In this document: positions 44,101 through 54,714 of the stretch, piece after piece
Layout: the number at the start of each line of letters is the position of its first letter
Position numbering within the stretch: position 1 is the first letter of the stretch
NCBI GenBank assembly: GCA_025526995.1
Contig: JAHLKG010000009.1
Coordinates: 992,001 to 1,056,000, forward strand
Length of the DNA stretch: 64,000 nt
Direction: 5' to 3'
DNA from: Powellomyces hirtus
Lineage: Eukaryota > Chytridiomycota > Chytridiomycetes > Spizellomycetales > Powellomycetaceae
Notes under the pieces: generated by a model
Seen by the model: the letters and a program-made list of their open reading frames with translations, nothing else
What the model was told of the DNA's origin: nothing
Databases searched by the model: none
Program-made: the position numbers and the translations under genes

Positions 44101-47100
44101 GCAATCTCTCTAGCTGCGAGATGGCTTTCAGAACCTGCATCCAGCTGCCTTCCAGGTACTCGCCCAGCTGGTCCGCCATCATAATGAGGGTTTTGATTGC
44201 AAGGATGTTCTTTGGGCGGATATCGTGGATGTGCGACAGCCCAGTCAGTTTCGAAAGTGAGGTCACAAATGCATCTCTCTCCGTTTCCATGCGGAAGATG
44301 CTTGCGAGGCGGATGGAGAGGGCAAAGCCTTCCAGACACAGATCCACCGGTCTGGGCTCGTAAGTTGGCCCGCCGCTGGTTTCGTCTCCGACCGGGCTTC
44401 CAGCTTCTTCATCGTCGGTGGACGCTTCAAAGGCAAGACTGAAAACTGCCATGAGGGGCCAGCTGGCCATTCCAAACATGGGTCGGGCGAGTTCCCCGCC
44501 CACTGCCGTGCGGAACGGCACTACACTGCGGGTTTGTCCTTGGCGGAGGACACCCAACGATTTCTTCTGTACCTGGGAGATTTCCTTTCGGTACAGCTCT
44601 ATGCGCTGGCGTTCGTTCAGGTCGCCAGCCCCCCACCCGATCGCCATCTGGGCCAGTCGTCCAGCGTGTTCTTCCTCCATGATGATTTCATCCTGCGAGA
44701 CCTGGTCGAAAATGTTTCCCAGTAACTCGTCAGGCAGGTCCCCATCATCGTTGATACCACGATTATTTTTGATGAAAGCCGCTTTGTCCATGCGGTGCTT
44801 GATCGTGGGCGAATGTTGATCGGTATTGAGCATGATTACAGAGAAAGCCAGAGTGTAGGCCGTGTCGGCTTTCGCAAACACTTCGGGGTTGTTCTCGTAA
44901 TATCTGTCCGCAAACTTTTCCATGATTCGATCAATCTTTTGTGATTCTCCGGGCAATCGGAAGGTTTGCAGGAAGCCGCGTAGGGCAGGCACAAAGTCCG
45001 TCGCCGTAAAGTCGAGAGTATCGATGAAAGCATGCATGACCTCAATGCTAAACGGGTCGCCCTCCCCCAAATACTCGCCGATGGCTGCCTTTGTCAAGGA
45101 GTCTGTGTTGTGCAAGAACTGCGCAATGGACAACACATCCTCTTCGACAAAGTTGTGTTGAATCAACGCCTTGACGCCTTTAACGGGCTTTTGATTGAAC
45201 AGCTTGATGTCCCTCCTCAGCATTTGCTTTCGGGAAGCCATGTTTTCAATCTGCGCCGAGTCTTCCGCGGGTGGCGTTTCTGACACGCCTCCATGCAATG
45301 ATGAAATGCTTCCGCTAGAAAAGCTGTGACTCATTTGCTGTGGACTTAGGGTTAACCAGCCGCTTCGAAGCGAAGTAAAGAGTGACAACTGAAACCCACA
45401 TGATCCAAGGAAACCAGGTGCAGGGGATGCTTGTAAACCAAGACGGGATTCGCCTGATTTGTAGCTGCCAACGCATCCGAGAAACTTTTGTTTGTATTGT
45501 CAACACTGGAGGGCCGTCCTAGATCAGCGCTTTTCCTTTTCTCATCCCTCGCAAATTCGGCACTGGTGGCTTTCGCCGCCTCCAAAGCCTTCCTCCCTTT
45601 GAGCGACAACGGCAAATTTGGCGTCAGATCCTTGCTCCACTCCGCTAAGGAATTAACTAACGCCACAAGACAGCAGAGTCCACGGAGTCGCAGTCGTCGC
45701 TCTTGCCCTTTCTTGAGCTGCTCTTTAGTGTCCAATCCCGCGGCGCTGACGGCAAAGCCCATCAATCCCGTAGATGCAACGGGGGCGGTTGTGTCACGCC
45801 CTTGAGCGACGCGACTACAGACGTTAACGATGCGCTCGAACAGTGAAACCATCGCAATATCACAGTCGTTATTGATGTACAGGTCAGCCAGCGTCTAGAG
45901 GAAAAGGACCGTCTTGAAGTCAGTAGTCCATCGGCCGTTCGACAGTGTCAGGAACAGAGGCAAGGTGTGCTGACCAACCTGAGGGTTTTCACAAATTTTT
46001 AGCAGGCCTTGCAGCACCATCCTCTTTTGATTGTAGCTCGAGTTTCCCATTTCGAGAATATGCAAATAGATAGTGTTGAGCAACACCTCGACCTCCGTTT
46101 TCAGCTTTGACCGATAATATCGCGTAACCATCAGGAAGATGGACAAGCTCAGCTCGAACAAGGCCGGATTGGTGGTCACTCCGTTTCGAGAGATAGACAG
46201 ACACAGGTTCTGCCTGATCAAGCTGACGTAGAGGTCATCGGACTGAAATATGGCGCCGCAGTTATTCATGACAGACATGATGAGTTCCAGAGCCAACTGG
46301 CGGGCCTTGGTGGACTGGTAAGAGATTTCGTCCATTGCCGCAGCTTCCTTGACGTGAGCTGCGTTGAATGTCACGGAGCTGGATTGCGAGTTCTCCGATG
46401 TGACCGATAGGCGACACAGGAGACGGAATACGAGATAGACATCTTTCCGTAGCAGCTCATTGTAATAGGTAATCGTTGGGTTGTAAGGGTTGCCCTCCAC
46501 TGGCGTGCATTTCGGAATCTTGTCGGTGGGACGCGTCGCAGGATCTGCGGCGGGTGCGACTTCTCCATCCTGTGAAGACGCCCTGTTATCGTCAACAGCG
46601 CATTGTTTTATTGCCGCCGTTGATGATGCCTCTTTTGTTGCAAGAGGCAGCTCACTCTCGGACACATTTTCCGGCTCGCCCAAAGTAGGAGGTGTCAGCG
46701 GTATATCAACAGGCGCGTCCGGTGCCTCCGTCGCTATCTGGTCCTTCATGGCATCAGTAGGTGGTGGTGCGGCCTCTTCATCTGTCGTCTCCAGGGCTGC
46801 CTCCTTGGCCACAGAGGTATCAGATTGTACGCTGTCCGAAACATCCGATTGCACTGATCTGCTCGCCTCCTCAGGATCATTCTCAACTACTGCAGGGCTG
46901 TCGCCATCGCCAGGGGGTTTCCCGTCCAATGGCGTGCGCGTTTCTAGCCCTGTCAGTTTCTCGATCTCGGCCATTGAGCCGGTCTCCAAGCTTCGCGCTA
47001 AAACTTCCGCATATCTCTCCATTCTCGAGAAGATCAGGTTAACCATCTGGGTTAGGGATGCCTTGGCGGTCATCTGGTTCACTTGTGTGCGAGAGTTCAA

Positions 47101-47920
47101 GTGGACGTTAAAGCAGGTCTGGATCACTTTCAAAAGAGATACTTGATGAACTTGGCACGCAGGGGACGTCACGGCGGTCAATAGGACCTTCAAGACCTGC
47201 AGCTGCACTGCTTCGTCTTGTCCACCCGAGAAACTCGTGCAGACCGAGTGAATGATTTCGTCAATGAGATATGGATTTGGCGGGTAGGTTGGGGTTTCAC
47301 CAGGCGCATTTGGTAGCAAGGACGTGCTGCGTGCGGTGATCAGAGGTCCGTTGCTGTGCACAGGTTGAGGAGTGACGGGTGAAGAGTCCGAAAGGGCAGG
47401 TTCAGCAGCATCTTCTTGATCGTTGTATTCCACTGGTTCTGGGGATGTCGGAGGTGAGGAGATATCCAGATGTGACAGGTCATTGTCGACGCCTGGGGTG
47501 TTTGACGCGCGGCGTTGAGGGGGCAGCGGTTGCGGCTCGAGCTTTTCCGGTAACAAGGCACCGCGAAGGACCTGGTGAGCAATGAGCTTTTGCAAGCAAT
47601 CAAGAGCCGCCTCCCTTGTACGTGCGGGTTGGTTGTGCTGGCACGCGATTTTGAAAGGTCGCCAGTAATTGTCAGCGCTGCGCAAACCGTGCCGTTGGAG
47701 ATCAGATCACTGTCATTTTATGAGAGCCATTTGGTCTCAAGCTCGGGGCGTACCTTATATTGGCTTCGCTACCGCCATCTGCTTCTTTCTCCTGCTCGAG
47801 CTTTTGCAGAGAGGCTTCGACAGCATCTCTCAGCTCGCTGCCGCGTGAACTTTCGGCCAGCAGACGGTCCAAGCTCGCTTGTAGAAGACGAGCTGGCGCG
47901 GGAGGAGTGGCTGATGCCAT
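41120..47920 (-). CDS. SEC7: Arf guanine-nucleotide exchange factor SEC7/BIG
   Basis: Exons 47754-47920, 45979-47677, 45400-45894 and 41120-45337; 2,192 aa, the largest gene here. The N-terminal DCB region (DNYWRPFKIACQHNQPARTR) is followed by an acidic insert and the HUS domain with its box TLADLYINNDCDIAMVSLFE (about residue 625). The Sec7 domain lies about 820-1010 (RRDIKLFNQKPVKGVKALIQ; catalytic Glu in FRLPGESQKIDRIM; FSVIMLNTDQHSP). Long helical HDS repeats follow (KHNQDPRIKELILSSTRQMI) with low-complexity inserts. BIG/Sec7 proteins activate Arf1 at the trans-Golgi. Exon 4 is 4.2 kb without introns. The intron 45,895-45,978 uses a non-consensus GTTGGT donor, set because it rebuilds ICENPQ-TLADLY. 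Confidence 0.93.
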
Positions 47921-48875
47921 CTTGAAGTTCAATTGTCCGCTTCCTCTGTTTTGAAACAGTATCGATGTCGAGTGAGTGGGGCTATACGGCTATGCAGTTG
48001 CAGTTCGGGGAGTGTTGCGAGTCCAACTTCAATTGTGAGGGTGCCCGTGTGCGTGGCGGAGGGTGTTGCTGCGGCGGACGGCGGCTGATGACTGAGAGGC
48101 CATTTGCAGAGCGCGTCGCGTAACCCGCCATTACTGGTACTTGAATCACTACTGTAATTTACACATGAACAAGGAGAGGAGAACTTGTGGGGCAGAAGCA
48201 GAAGAAGTCGAAGCAGATTTTTCATCATGTGTGAAGCTGGCGTGGGAAGAGGTGTTGGGACATGCAAAAAAAGAAGAGGTTGTAAGGTACTATTGGAAGC
48301 TTTGAGTCGTTCCTGATGGATATTATCCAATCCACTGACTCACTGTCTGATTGACAGCATCATCACTATATCGATATGCAATTCATCGCATCCGCACGGC
48401 ACACCCACCGTCTTCTGTGCTTTCTTCGTTTCCCCCATTCCTATCTTTTCCCAACGGCTTTGTTTTTCTTTCCTTCGCAGTAAAAAGGACTTTGCCCTCC
48501 CTTTGCACTGGACTGAGGTCTGCCCAGATTCAGCACCACCCCCCTGAATTAAGCATCTTCTAATGCGTCATCCTCAACGTATCAGTGTCACGTGCCTAAC
48601 TCTCCAAAAAACTCAAATCAAGTCGGTCGGTCGCGAGGGAAAGCCCCCCCGTCGACTTTGTTGTGCAGATCTACTCATCTCCCTCCCATCACAAACACAA
48701 ATTTCAGAGGTATGTTTCGTTCCACTCGTTGCTGCCGTCTCAATCACCACACGCATGTGCAGGTGGAGCGTTGGCGAGAGAAATCCTACTCGTTCGTGCT
48801 GGTGTTGGCAATCCTTGATCGCAGCTCATATCAACTAACTTGTAGCCCTATCCCCCTGCTCCCTCTCCATCCACT
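47921..48875. promoter_or_regulatory. Divergent promoter SEC7 / cyclophilin, with a likely 5' UTR intron
   Basis: 955 bp between divergent start codons. Before the cyclophilin ATG, GTATGT at 48,710 and AACTAACTTGTAG ending at 48,845 form a plausible 136-bp intron with a branch-point-like CTAAC, leaving a C/T-rich leader of 30 bases. No other gene is supported. Confidence 0.5.
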
Positions 48876-49198
48876 ATGGCCTTCCGATTCTCCAACGTTC
48901 TCCGAACCGTCTCAAACGCCGCGTCAAAGATGTCCAACCCTAAAGTCTTCTTCGACGTTGCTGCCGACAATGAGCCTCTTGGCCGCATCGTCATGGAGCT
49001 CCGCGCCGACGTTGTCCCCAAGACGGCCGAGAACTTCCGCGCTCTCTGCACCGGAGAGAAGGTAACATATTGCGTGGACCGCAAAGGTGTCGGATTCTTG
49101 TACTGATGACTGCTCCTCTCTCCGTATCGCAGGGCTTTGGTTACTCTGGCTCCTCGTTCCACCGTGTCATTCCCCAGTTCATGCTCCAGGGTGGTGAC

Positions 49199-49248
<50 letters not shown>

Positions 49249-49294
49249 TGACGACGAGAACTTCACCCTGAAGCACACCGGCCCCGGTATTCTC

Positions 49295-49327
<33 letters not shown>

Positions 49328-49495
49328 TCCCAGTTCTTCATCTGCACCGTTGAGACCCGCTGGTTGGACGGCAAGCACGTGGTCTTTGGCTCCGTCACCG
49401 AGGGCATGGACGTTGTCAAGAAGGTTGAAAGCTTTGGCTCTCAGTCTGGAAAGACCAAGAAGAAGGTCACCATCTCCAAGTCGGGCCAGTTGTAA
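48876..49495 (+). CDS. Cyclophilin-type peptidyl-prolyl cis-trans isomerase
   Basis: Exons 48876-49061 and 49133-49495; 182 aa. The cyclophilin domain is complete: [40 protein letters not shown], active-site [40 protein letters not shown] and the cyclosporin-contact Trp in [12 protein letters not shown]. The first 18 residues ([18 protein letters not shown]) look like a mitochondrial presequence, and a second Met at residue 19 starts the canonical cytosolic form (MSNPKVFF). Dual targeting from one gene, as in Neurospora CyP20, is possible. Strong G/C third-position bias suggests high expression. Confidence 0.96.
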
Positions 49496-49802
49496 ATCAC
49501 CCGCTTGGTTGCTTGATTTTCTCTTTGTTTTTATTTTGTTGTCCCGATTTTGAGCGGTACAATATAAACCTTTTTATATGTTCATTGTATAAAATTTTTT
49601 CGCAACCTGTTTCGAGAATTCTGAAAGACGATTTATTGTCACGCCAGAATGCAGAACGGCATGACAGGATGATCGTGTCTCATGATCAACCAAGCTGCCG
49701 ACTGTGTGAGAGCTGACGGGAGACACAGACAGACGGGGGCGGGACAGGTGTATGTAATAATGTGGTTATTATGTACAGTAGTGGCATAAACTGAAGTTAC
49801 AG
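49496..49802. other. Intergenic, convergent 3' ends of cyclophilin and UFD1
   Basis: 307 bp, AT-rich start, no gene. Confidence 0.45.
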
Positions 49803-50870
49803 CTACTTTCTCGAAGAGCTACCGGATGTCGACGAGGATCCAGCAGCGCCCCTTCGCGCGGCTTTCAGGGTTTGACCGGCACCAGTAAACGCGGGAGGAC
49901 CTCCACCACTCCCCCCACTTCCACCGCCACCACCGCCACCACCACCGCTCGAAGACGGTGGTTCGGTATCACTGTGGCCTTTCCCTTTCACCGGCACAAC
50001 AGGATATCCAAAAAACAGCTTTCCTGGTGGCAAACGCAGAGCAGCCGGCACGTTTGTCGTATCTACGAGCGAAGCCGTACCGTCTGGCGCGCCGTGCTTC
50101 TTTCCGCTGAGCTTCTGCCCGGACCCAGCAAACGGTTTGAATGCGATATCTTCTGCAACCGTATGCTCTTTGATGCTCGTCGTGCTTCCCTTCAAATTGG
50201 GCTGATTCACGGCCGCTGCTGCTGAGGCCGGTCGGTGCATGGGTGTCGGTTCGACGTACCCAACGGGCGGAGCAAAGTCGACTTCCAAGTCTGTCTCGAC
50301 GATCGAAATGCCCTGGCCTTCAGGTTTCTTTTCCAAAACGAGAATGTCATACAACTTGTCATTGTACTTGAACGAGATAATGTCCCCGACGGTCAAGGTG
50401 GAGAAGTTGCGCAAGGCTTGTTCCAGCACGGCTTTCGGGTCGGTGATCTCCAAGAAATCCACCGACTGCGGCTGGATCTTGACAAAGGTCCCCAGCGGCA
50501 ATTCCACATTCTTAATGTCGATAAATTGTCCTTCTTCCAACAACAAGGTTTGCATCATCCATTGTGGGACATACACGCGTCCTTCTTCCGCGGTGAATTC
50601 CAACACGCCCGAGTGCGACGTCCGGTCCTGGGCGGCATTAGTCAGCTGAAACAGCATAGGCCAGCTTATGTGCAGAGAGGAAAGCTTGACAAAGGCAGAG
50701 TTGGGGAGCACAATCTTTCCGCCGTACAGAAGCTCGGGACGTTCGGTCATGGTCTGCATCATGGCGGCCGAGTAGCATCGGTAGGTCTCGGAGAAAGAAC
50801 TGCCTTGGTGAGGGAGGGCGCCCCGCGGCAATATGTGGTGGGCATCCTCGTAATCGTAGTCACCGAACAT
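49803..50870 (-). CDS. UFD1: UFD1 ubiquitin-binding cofactor of Cdc48
   Basis: A single exon of 355 aa. The start is the ATG at 50,870 (MFGDYDYEDAHH); the frame extends upstream without family resemblance. The Ufd1 double-psi barrel domain is clear: FSETYRCYSAAMM, GGKIVLPNSAFVKLSSLHIS, PMLFQLTNA, GVLEFTAEEGRVYVPQWMMQ, FVKIQPQSVDFLEITDPKAV and ALRNFSTLTVGDIISFKYND. The C-terminal part contains FAGSGQKLSGKKH (a Cdc48-binding SHP-like motif) and a glycine-rich tail (runs of 9 and more Gly). With Npl4, Ufd1 brings ubiquitinated substrates to Cdc48/p97 in ER-associated degradation. Confidence 0.95.
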   Translation of the reverse strand: MFGDYDYEDAHHILPRGALPHQGSSFSETYRCYSAAMMQTMTERPELLYGGKIVLPNSAFVKLSSLHISWPMLFQLTNAAQDRTSHSGVLEFTAEEGRVYVPQWMMQTLLLEEGQFIDIKNVELPLGTFVKIQPQSVDFLEITDPKAVLEQALRNFSTLTVGDIISFKYNDKLYDILVLEKKPEGQGISIVETDLEVDFAPPVGYVEPTPMHRPASAAAAVNQPNLKGSTTSIKEHTVAEDIAFKPFAGSGQKLSGKKHGAPDGTASLVDTTNVPAALRLPPGKLFFGYPVVPVKGKGHSDTEPPSSSGGGGGGGGGSGGSGGGPPAFTGAGQTLKAARRGAAGSSSTSGSSSRK

Positions 50871-51529
50871 GGCTGAGAGGCGTGTATGCGTCCGTGCGTG
50901 AGGGAGAGGGTGAGGGTGAGAGTTACGGTATGTATGAGACCAAGGAAGATTGAACAAGAAGTCTGTAAGAATGTGTTTTTGGCAACAAGCGCGTTCGTTG
51001 TTCGTTGTGCTGGCACTCGTCACTCAATCCGGGTAGTAGACACAACAACCCATTCCCCCCTGCTTTTCCTTCCTTTTCTCTTTTTTTTTTTTTTCTTTTT
51101 TGTTGCCGTGTGCTTTGGCTGGCGGTCAAGACAGTCTCTCAATACCCCCACATCTCCACCTTCGTGGGTGATAAACGCTACCCGCACTCGCTGGAACTCC
51201 CCGTGGTGTAACACTTTTGAGAACACTCCTCGACTGGACAGCGAGCTTTTGGTGTATCCTTTGTCTCCTTGTCGGTGACCAACACGACGAAAACAGCGTA
51301 GGGAAACATCTCGAAGCCTACCACTCTGGATTTCCTTGTCACAACTCCCAGTAGTGGCACCTGTCTTCTCCCTATCTATACCAACATACGGACGACTAGT
51401 AACGTCTCGAATGGCTACATGACTGGGTTTACAGTATAAGCATTATTTCGACAAACAACAATTACGTTCAAGCGATAGCACCCGCTCCAATAGCTTTTTG
51501 GTTTTGCGCCCGATATACAACCTCCCAAC
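50871..51529. promoter_or_regulatory. Divergent promoter UFD1 / FYVE gene
   Basis: 659 bp between divergent starts with a poly-T tract (about 51,082-51,093). No gene supported. Confidence 0.45.
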
Positions 51530-52640
51530 ATGGATCCTCAGGTAACTATCACTAGCCTGGCTTGTGTCATTATCGCACTCGTAACCATATATTTTACTAG
51601 ACGCTTTACAATCGCCTCCACAAACGACCCTCTCGGCCCGTGATAGGGTCCAACCCGAATCCGCTGAACTCCACATCCCAGGTCCACTACACCCTTCCGC
51701 CAACCGCTCCAGCAACCGACCAGCAACCACAACCTCAACAACAACAGCAACAACAACGACAACAACAGCAGCCTACCCCGTCCATGTTGCGTCTGGGCTC
51801 GTCGGTTCCGTCGCACCGCCAACAGTTTGGTGGTCGCGAGCGGACCTTGAGTAATGCAACGCTCCCCACCGTGGTTCGCAGAGTCCATGAAATGCCCTTC
51901 AAACGAGGCGTAGTCATAGGAAGCCTGAAGGAAGACAGTTCAGGCTTTGTCATGGGCCCGCCAACGAGGGCTCATTGGAAACCGGACGTGGAAGCCCCAG
52001 AGTGCGAGAAATGTAATCAGCGCTTTGGCTTTTTGCTGAGACGGCACCATGTACGTAAAAATCTACGCGCGAACTTTGAGGGAAAATTTGCTCAAAGATG
52101 GATGATTGACCCATTCACCCTCATTCAGTGTCGACGATGTGGAGGAGTATTCTGTCTCAGCTGTTCCTCGGTAAGCAAACAAAGGTCCAGAAGCTAACCG
52201 TCAATCTGCAAATCTGATTTACTGAGACCACTTTTGTCATCTATGCAGCACTTTATTCGATTAGACCAAAACGCCAATTTCCACCCTGCCGGTCTCGTCT
52301 GCCGTGTCTGCGACTCATGCTACGCAGAATACGAGTCCCGCGGCACACGCAGCATCCTCGGCGTTGCCAACTCAACGTCAGACAGCAGCATCAACAATAA
52401 TAATAACAGTACGGAAGAGAACACTATACCACCGGAAGCCGCTAGAGACCCGAACCAAGCAGATGTTGCGAAAGCGGTGCCCATCGCCGCTGGGAAGCAG
52501 GATAAAGTGCCAGGTATGTAAACGATCCTCTGACCCCTCCCTGGGTTGTGGTTGCTAACTCTCTCCTATTTGTTAAACCCACAGAAGCGGCCATGTCCCT
52601 GATGTCCGTTCCATCTGACTGGCAATGGTCCACCTTCTGA
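51530..52640 (+). CDS. FYVE zinc-finger protein, Pib2-like
   Basis: Exons 51530-51541, 51601-52050, 52129-52170, 52249-52513 and 52585-52640; 274 aa. The first exon codes only MDPQ. After a Gln-rich stretch (a CAA/CAG repeat) and a basic region, the FYVE finger has all signatures: WKPD, ECEKC, RRHHCRRCGG, FCLSCS and VCRVCDSCY, so it should bind PI3P on endosomes or vacuole. An Asn/Ser-rich linker leads to the tail SLMSVPSDWQWSTF. A short Trp-containing tail after a FYVE finger is found in fungal Pib2, an activator of TORC1 at the vacuole. That link is tentative. An intron falls inside the RRHH-CRRCGG signature. Confidence 0.85.
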
Positions 52641-53231
52641 GAAACACGAAGAGACAGCAACACAGAAAAATCTAGCAATGTATCCGTGCCCGTATATAGA
52701 TAGATATATCATTTTGCGTTCCGCACCACCAATCCCCGAGCAGGGGAGATGGGGCGAGCGAGGCTTCCGTTAGTACCAAGTGCTTCGCGAGGGAAGAGCC
52801 GGGGTAATTTTTCTTTGTTTTGTGAATACTTTTTTTTGTTGTTTCTTGTTGCCGATTTGCAAGAATTATTGGGTGTTGCAGTTTTTGACACTCGATGGGT
52901 GTTGTTAGATGGCTTGATCAATTCCAGTTGATGTCTTAAATCCTGTAGCAGTAGGTCAAATAACACGTTTGTTGGGTTGACTTGGCGTGGCGCTGCTGGG
53001 CTGTGAAACCTTCCATCTCTGGTCGTGACACGCGCGTTTAGCTTTTCGTTTTGCCGTTTGCTTGGCCGTTCCCTCTTTCCCTCCCGTCGTATCTCTTTTG
53101 TCAGGCTGTCAGTTCCTCCCTTGCTGTATACATAAGATTAACCTTGTCCTTGAACTGCGACGTAAAAGCACTCAGCACATACACACAGCTCAAGAACCTC
53201 CCTCTCGCACTACTTCGGAAAAAGTAAAACA
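52641..53231. other. Intergenic FYVE gene to CYSTM-like gene
   Basis: 591 bp, 3' UTR then promoter of the next + strand gene. No gene seen. Confidence 0.4.
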
Positions 53232-53850
53232 ATGGGCGACCAACCTTACTACTACCAGAACGGAGGGAATAACAACAACAACTCAACAGGTATGCACGAG
53301 AGCGAACGGACTGTTTTAGCTGTTGTTCCCAATATCGCACAGACACACCACTCTTCGTCTCTTAAACCGCACAGTCGCCCTCTAACCTTCTTCATTGTTC
53401 CTCTCTCGCTAGACAAATCCGGCTACCCAGCTCCCCAGCAAGGCGGCGGCTACGTCCCACAATACGGCGCTCCCGCGCAGGCGCCTTACGTCGCGCAACC
53501 CCAAAACAGCTTCCAGAGCGGAAACAGCGGTCAGCAGGGCTACGGACAACAGCAGTACCCACAACAAGGAGCCATGCAGCAACAGCAGTATCCCCAACAG
53601 CAATACTACCAACCCCAGCCTGGCCCTACTACGGTCTACCAGCAGCAGCCCCAGAAGAGCAATAATGATGGACTTTGCGCTGGCCTGTAAGTATAGTGGA
53701 ACTTGCGGATGCGCGACACGAATGAGTGGCATGGGTTATTGACCTGGCATTCCACTCTTCCTTTTTTTTTCCTTCCGTTTTCCTTTCTTTTCTCGTTGAA
53801 ATAGTGCCCTCGGTGCCTGCCTGTGCTGCTGCTTCGATTGTCTGACCTAG
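53232..53850 (+). CDS. Small Gln/Tyr/Gly-rich protein with cysteine-rich C-terminus (CYSTM-like)
   Basis: Exons 53232-53289, 53413-53686 and 53805-53850; 125 aa. The N-terminus has tyrosines and a run of Asn. The middle is repetitive (QQGYGQQQYPQQGAMQQQQY). The C-terminus, completed only by splicing in a 46-nt last exon, is GLCAGLALGACLCCCFDCLT, a short hydrophobic segment with a CCC cluster as in CYSTM proteins: small membrane-associated stress-related proteins of fungi and plants. Without the last intron the chain would stop before the Cys cluster, so the splice is well supported. Function unknown. Confidence 0.8.
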
Positions 53851-54714
53851 ATAATATAATTGCCTCAGATTCGTAGTGGAAAAAATAATCGCGGCGCAAA
53901 TGCTTCCCTCCGTTCGAGCAGGGCTCCAGCGGTGACAAAGCTACATACTCTTGCATTCCATTTTTGTTTTTGTTTTCGTTTTCGTTTTTTTGTGCCCTCA
54001 TTTGCGAGTTTGGGACGCTGTGACCGGTGTATCCAACACAGTGTTGTTCACCCTTATTTGGCGGACTGTCTCTCGTTTTGCCGCTTTGCTGTTTGACCTA
54101 GCCCAAGTTCCAATTGGGTGGATGGAACGTTTACATGTTTAGGCAGGATAGCGTAATTGAAGCTACCATCTTCTTTCGATTCAAACCACATCAACACTTT
54201 GTTTGCGAAAATACTGGAAACCTTCTCTATCATGTGATCCTTGCCTTCATTATGCTTGTCTGCTCAATACGAAGATCAACAACTCTTTTCTCATATGGTA
54301 TTGATAGTACAATGCATGAGCTGGTGCAGTTGGAAATAGAGAGTGGAGTCAAGCAGATGCACTGTATATTTAAATTTACAAGTGAAATTAGCTTCCAATG
54401 TGAGAGAAGTTTTTGCTTACCAAAAGTGAACAAGCAAACAAACAAAATCATGCTCTACACAAAATCGAGCGACACGAGAGCCGTCGGGTGCGGGGGACTT
54501 GCGGATTCCGAGTGAGGGGACGATCACAAGTGTCCGGAGAAAGAGCCCACGGAACCATAGCAAGCTTTTCAGACATAGCTTGCGGCATTTCCTCTCATCT
54601 GGCTACGCGCTGTGCTCCGCACCTTGCTAAGTTCCCAATTTCCCGACAGCATCTCAAGGACCTCACAGTTAATGGGTGGAAATACGCCTTCACGCAGACT
54701 GCGTGCTCTATTTC
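53851..54714. other. Gene-poor 864 bp between CYSTM-like and STK36 genes
   Basis: AT-rich in the first half. It holds convergent 3' ends; open frames here show no family resemblance. Confidence 0.4.

Noticed and set aside
47929..48330. 133-codon - strand frame upstream of SEC7, starting with a Leu-rich stretch
   Set aside because: Looks like a signal peptide by chance, but lies in the SEC7 promoter/5' UTR and has no homology that I recognise.
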